Below the pieces are notes generated by a model. It was not told the origin of the DNA. It saw nothing but the letters and a program-made list of their open reading frames with translations, and ran no database searches. 7,560 bases of DNA, from the NCBI GenBank assembly GCA_003532515.1, contig DOEX01000174.1:1-7560 (forward strand), read 5' to 3'. Each line of letters begins with the position of its first letter. Positions within the stretch are counted from its first letter, which is position 1. Source of the stretch: Anaerolineaceae bacterium. GTDB taxonomy: Bacteria > Chloroflexota > Anaerolineae > Anaerolineales > Anaerolineaceae. Of this stretch, positions 6,523 to 7,560 are shown piece after piece. Made by a program: the position numbers and the translations under genes.

Positions 6523-7560
6523 TCACTTATTATTAGCATATTTTAGCCCATTACCGCTAAATACCAATACATTTATACCACTACTGGAATCCTTTTTCAT
6601 CTTCAACCCCGAATACACCATTGCCGATGTGGGTTCAACGTAAATTCCCATCCTGGCTAACTCTAATCGGGCTGGTTCGATATCTTCTTCGGCAATCGCC
6701 AGCAAATCATCGTAACCGTCAACAAGCTCCTGCAAAATCTCTTTTCCCCTGGCAGGGTTGGTGACCATTGTCCCTTCTGCCAGGCTGCCAAGGTTGCCAG
6801 GAGTAAAGGATTCATGATTCCAGGCTGAAACAAGCGGAGAACATCGTTCTGGTTGTACTCCTATCATCCGCGGTCTGGCATCAATCCCAAGATGTTTGCA
6901 GATTGCTTTAAAGCCAAGCAAGATCCCAAAAAAGAGGGAGCCATGACCAATCGGACAATAAACTGTGCCAGGCAAGCTTCCCAGTTGCTCAAAGATTTCG
7001 AAGGCAATGGTGGCGTATCCAGCCAATCCAAAAGGCAGCATGGCGTGGCTGGCATAAACACTCTCGCTAATTTCAAGTTTTGCTAAAGCAGCCTGATGAG
7101 CGTTATCCCTGGGTCCCGCAATCGCCTCGACCCTGGCACCACAGGCAACGATCTGGTCCAGCTTGGGTCCAGCAGTCCCTGCAGGCACAAAAATTTGCGC
7201 ATTTATGCCAAAACCAGAAGAATAGAGTGCCAATGATGCACCAGCATTTCCTGAGGAGTCCTCTACCACGTTCTGGATTCCACGGGCTTTCAAAAAACTG
7301 GTCACAATCGCAGAATTGCGATCCTTAAAAGAGCCGCTGGGATTCAGGCTTTCTAACTTGGCTAAAAAATCGATCCCATTGTGTTCACGCTTAACCAGAG
7401 CAGTCTGACCTTCTCCTAGGTAACATACCGGGTTGTGTTCTACCCCCATCATACTTTTGTACGTCCAGATTCCTGGAAGCGTTTGTTTTTGTTTCGGTTC
7501 ATAAACCAGATCAGAAACCGTGAAGATCCCTCCACAGTCTGGGCAGACATAAGGCAAACC
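6523..7560 (-). CDS. Threonine synthase-like PLP enzyme (5' end probably beyond the window)
   Basis: The product belongs to the fold-type II PLP family and most resembles threonine synthase, which turns O-phosphohomoserine into threonine. The visible frame is 345 codons. Counting from the TTG at 7557, it shows CPDCGG (5-10, half of a zinc ribbon), LGEGQTALV (47-55), the PLP lysine in NPSGSFKDR (Lys78), SSGNAG (101-106), the phosphate-loop-like PIGHGS (202-207), EPTSA (309-313) and a final SGNGLKY (334-340). The frame is still open at the window edge, and the N-terminal zinc ribbons of this family usually have a second CxxC earlier, so the TTG is probably not the true start. Several motifs differ from classic threonine synthase (SSGNAG rather than STGNT; AGYAT rather than EGxKT), so the family is secure but the substrate is not. 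No other threonine pathway gene is visible. It probably leads the rnc-smc operon. Confidence 0.85.
   Translation of the reverse strand, partial: GLPYVCPDCGGIFTVSDLVYEPKQKQTLPGIWTYKSMMGVEHNPVCYLGEGQTALVKREHNGIDFLAKLESLNPSGSFKDRNSAIVTSFLKARGIQNVVEDSSGNAGASLALYSSGFGINAQIFVPAGTAGPKLDQIVACGARVEAIAGPRDNAHQAALAKLEISESVYASHAMLPFGLAGYATIAFEIFEQLGSLPGTVYCPIGHGSLFFGILLGFKAICKHLGIDARPRMIGVQPERCSPLVSAWNHESFTPGNLGSLAEGTMVTNPARGKEILQELVDGYDDLLAIAEEDIEPARLELARMGIYVEPTSAMVYSGLKMKKDSSSGINVLVFSGNGLKYANNK

Overview
The window is ordinary bacterial chromosome carrying six housekeeping genes in two converging transcription units. I see no mobile element, CRISPR array, RNA gene or defence cassette. The best guess for the host is Chloroflexota, probably near Anaerolineae. 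This is inferred from the long Thr/Pro/Glu-rich linker in an extracytoplasmic protein, the moderate G+C content, the membrane-anchored (not lipoprotein) foldase and the Bacillus-like rnc-smc order. It is not proven by any single marker.

Left half, + strand (1-1989): the 3' part of rpsF (ribosomal protein S6), then rpsR (S18) 12 bases later with no ssb between them, then after 22 bases a membrane-anchored SurA/PrsA-type parvulin peptidyl-prolyl isomerase. S18 has a zinc-type Cys/His set and an Asp-Arg-rich N-terminal tail made of 9-base repeats. The unit ends at a strong hairpin at 2012-2040 with T-runs on both strands, so it can also stop transcription arriving from the right.

Right half, - strand (7560 down to 2139): a threonine synthase-like PLP enzyme running off the window edge, then rnc (RNase III), then smc (chromosome condensation ATPase). 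rnc and smc overlap by ATGA. The preferred rnc start is the ATG at 6445, which has a good ribosome binding site, rather than a TTG further upstream. The smc heads are canonical, but the hinge lacks the glycine pair usual in bacterial SMC.

The genes cover ribosome assembly, extracytoplasmic folding, double-stranded RNA processing, chromosome organisation and amino acid metabolism. The most useful oddities are an open frame of about 34 codons past the smc stop that ends right against the terminator, a proline/threonine insertion in the middle of the foldase chaperone domain, the divergent SMC hinge, and altered active-site motifs in the threonine synthase-like enzyme. I found no clearly new biological system.
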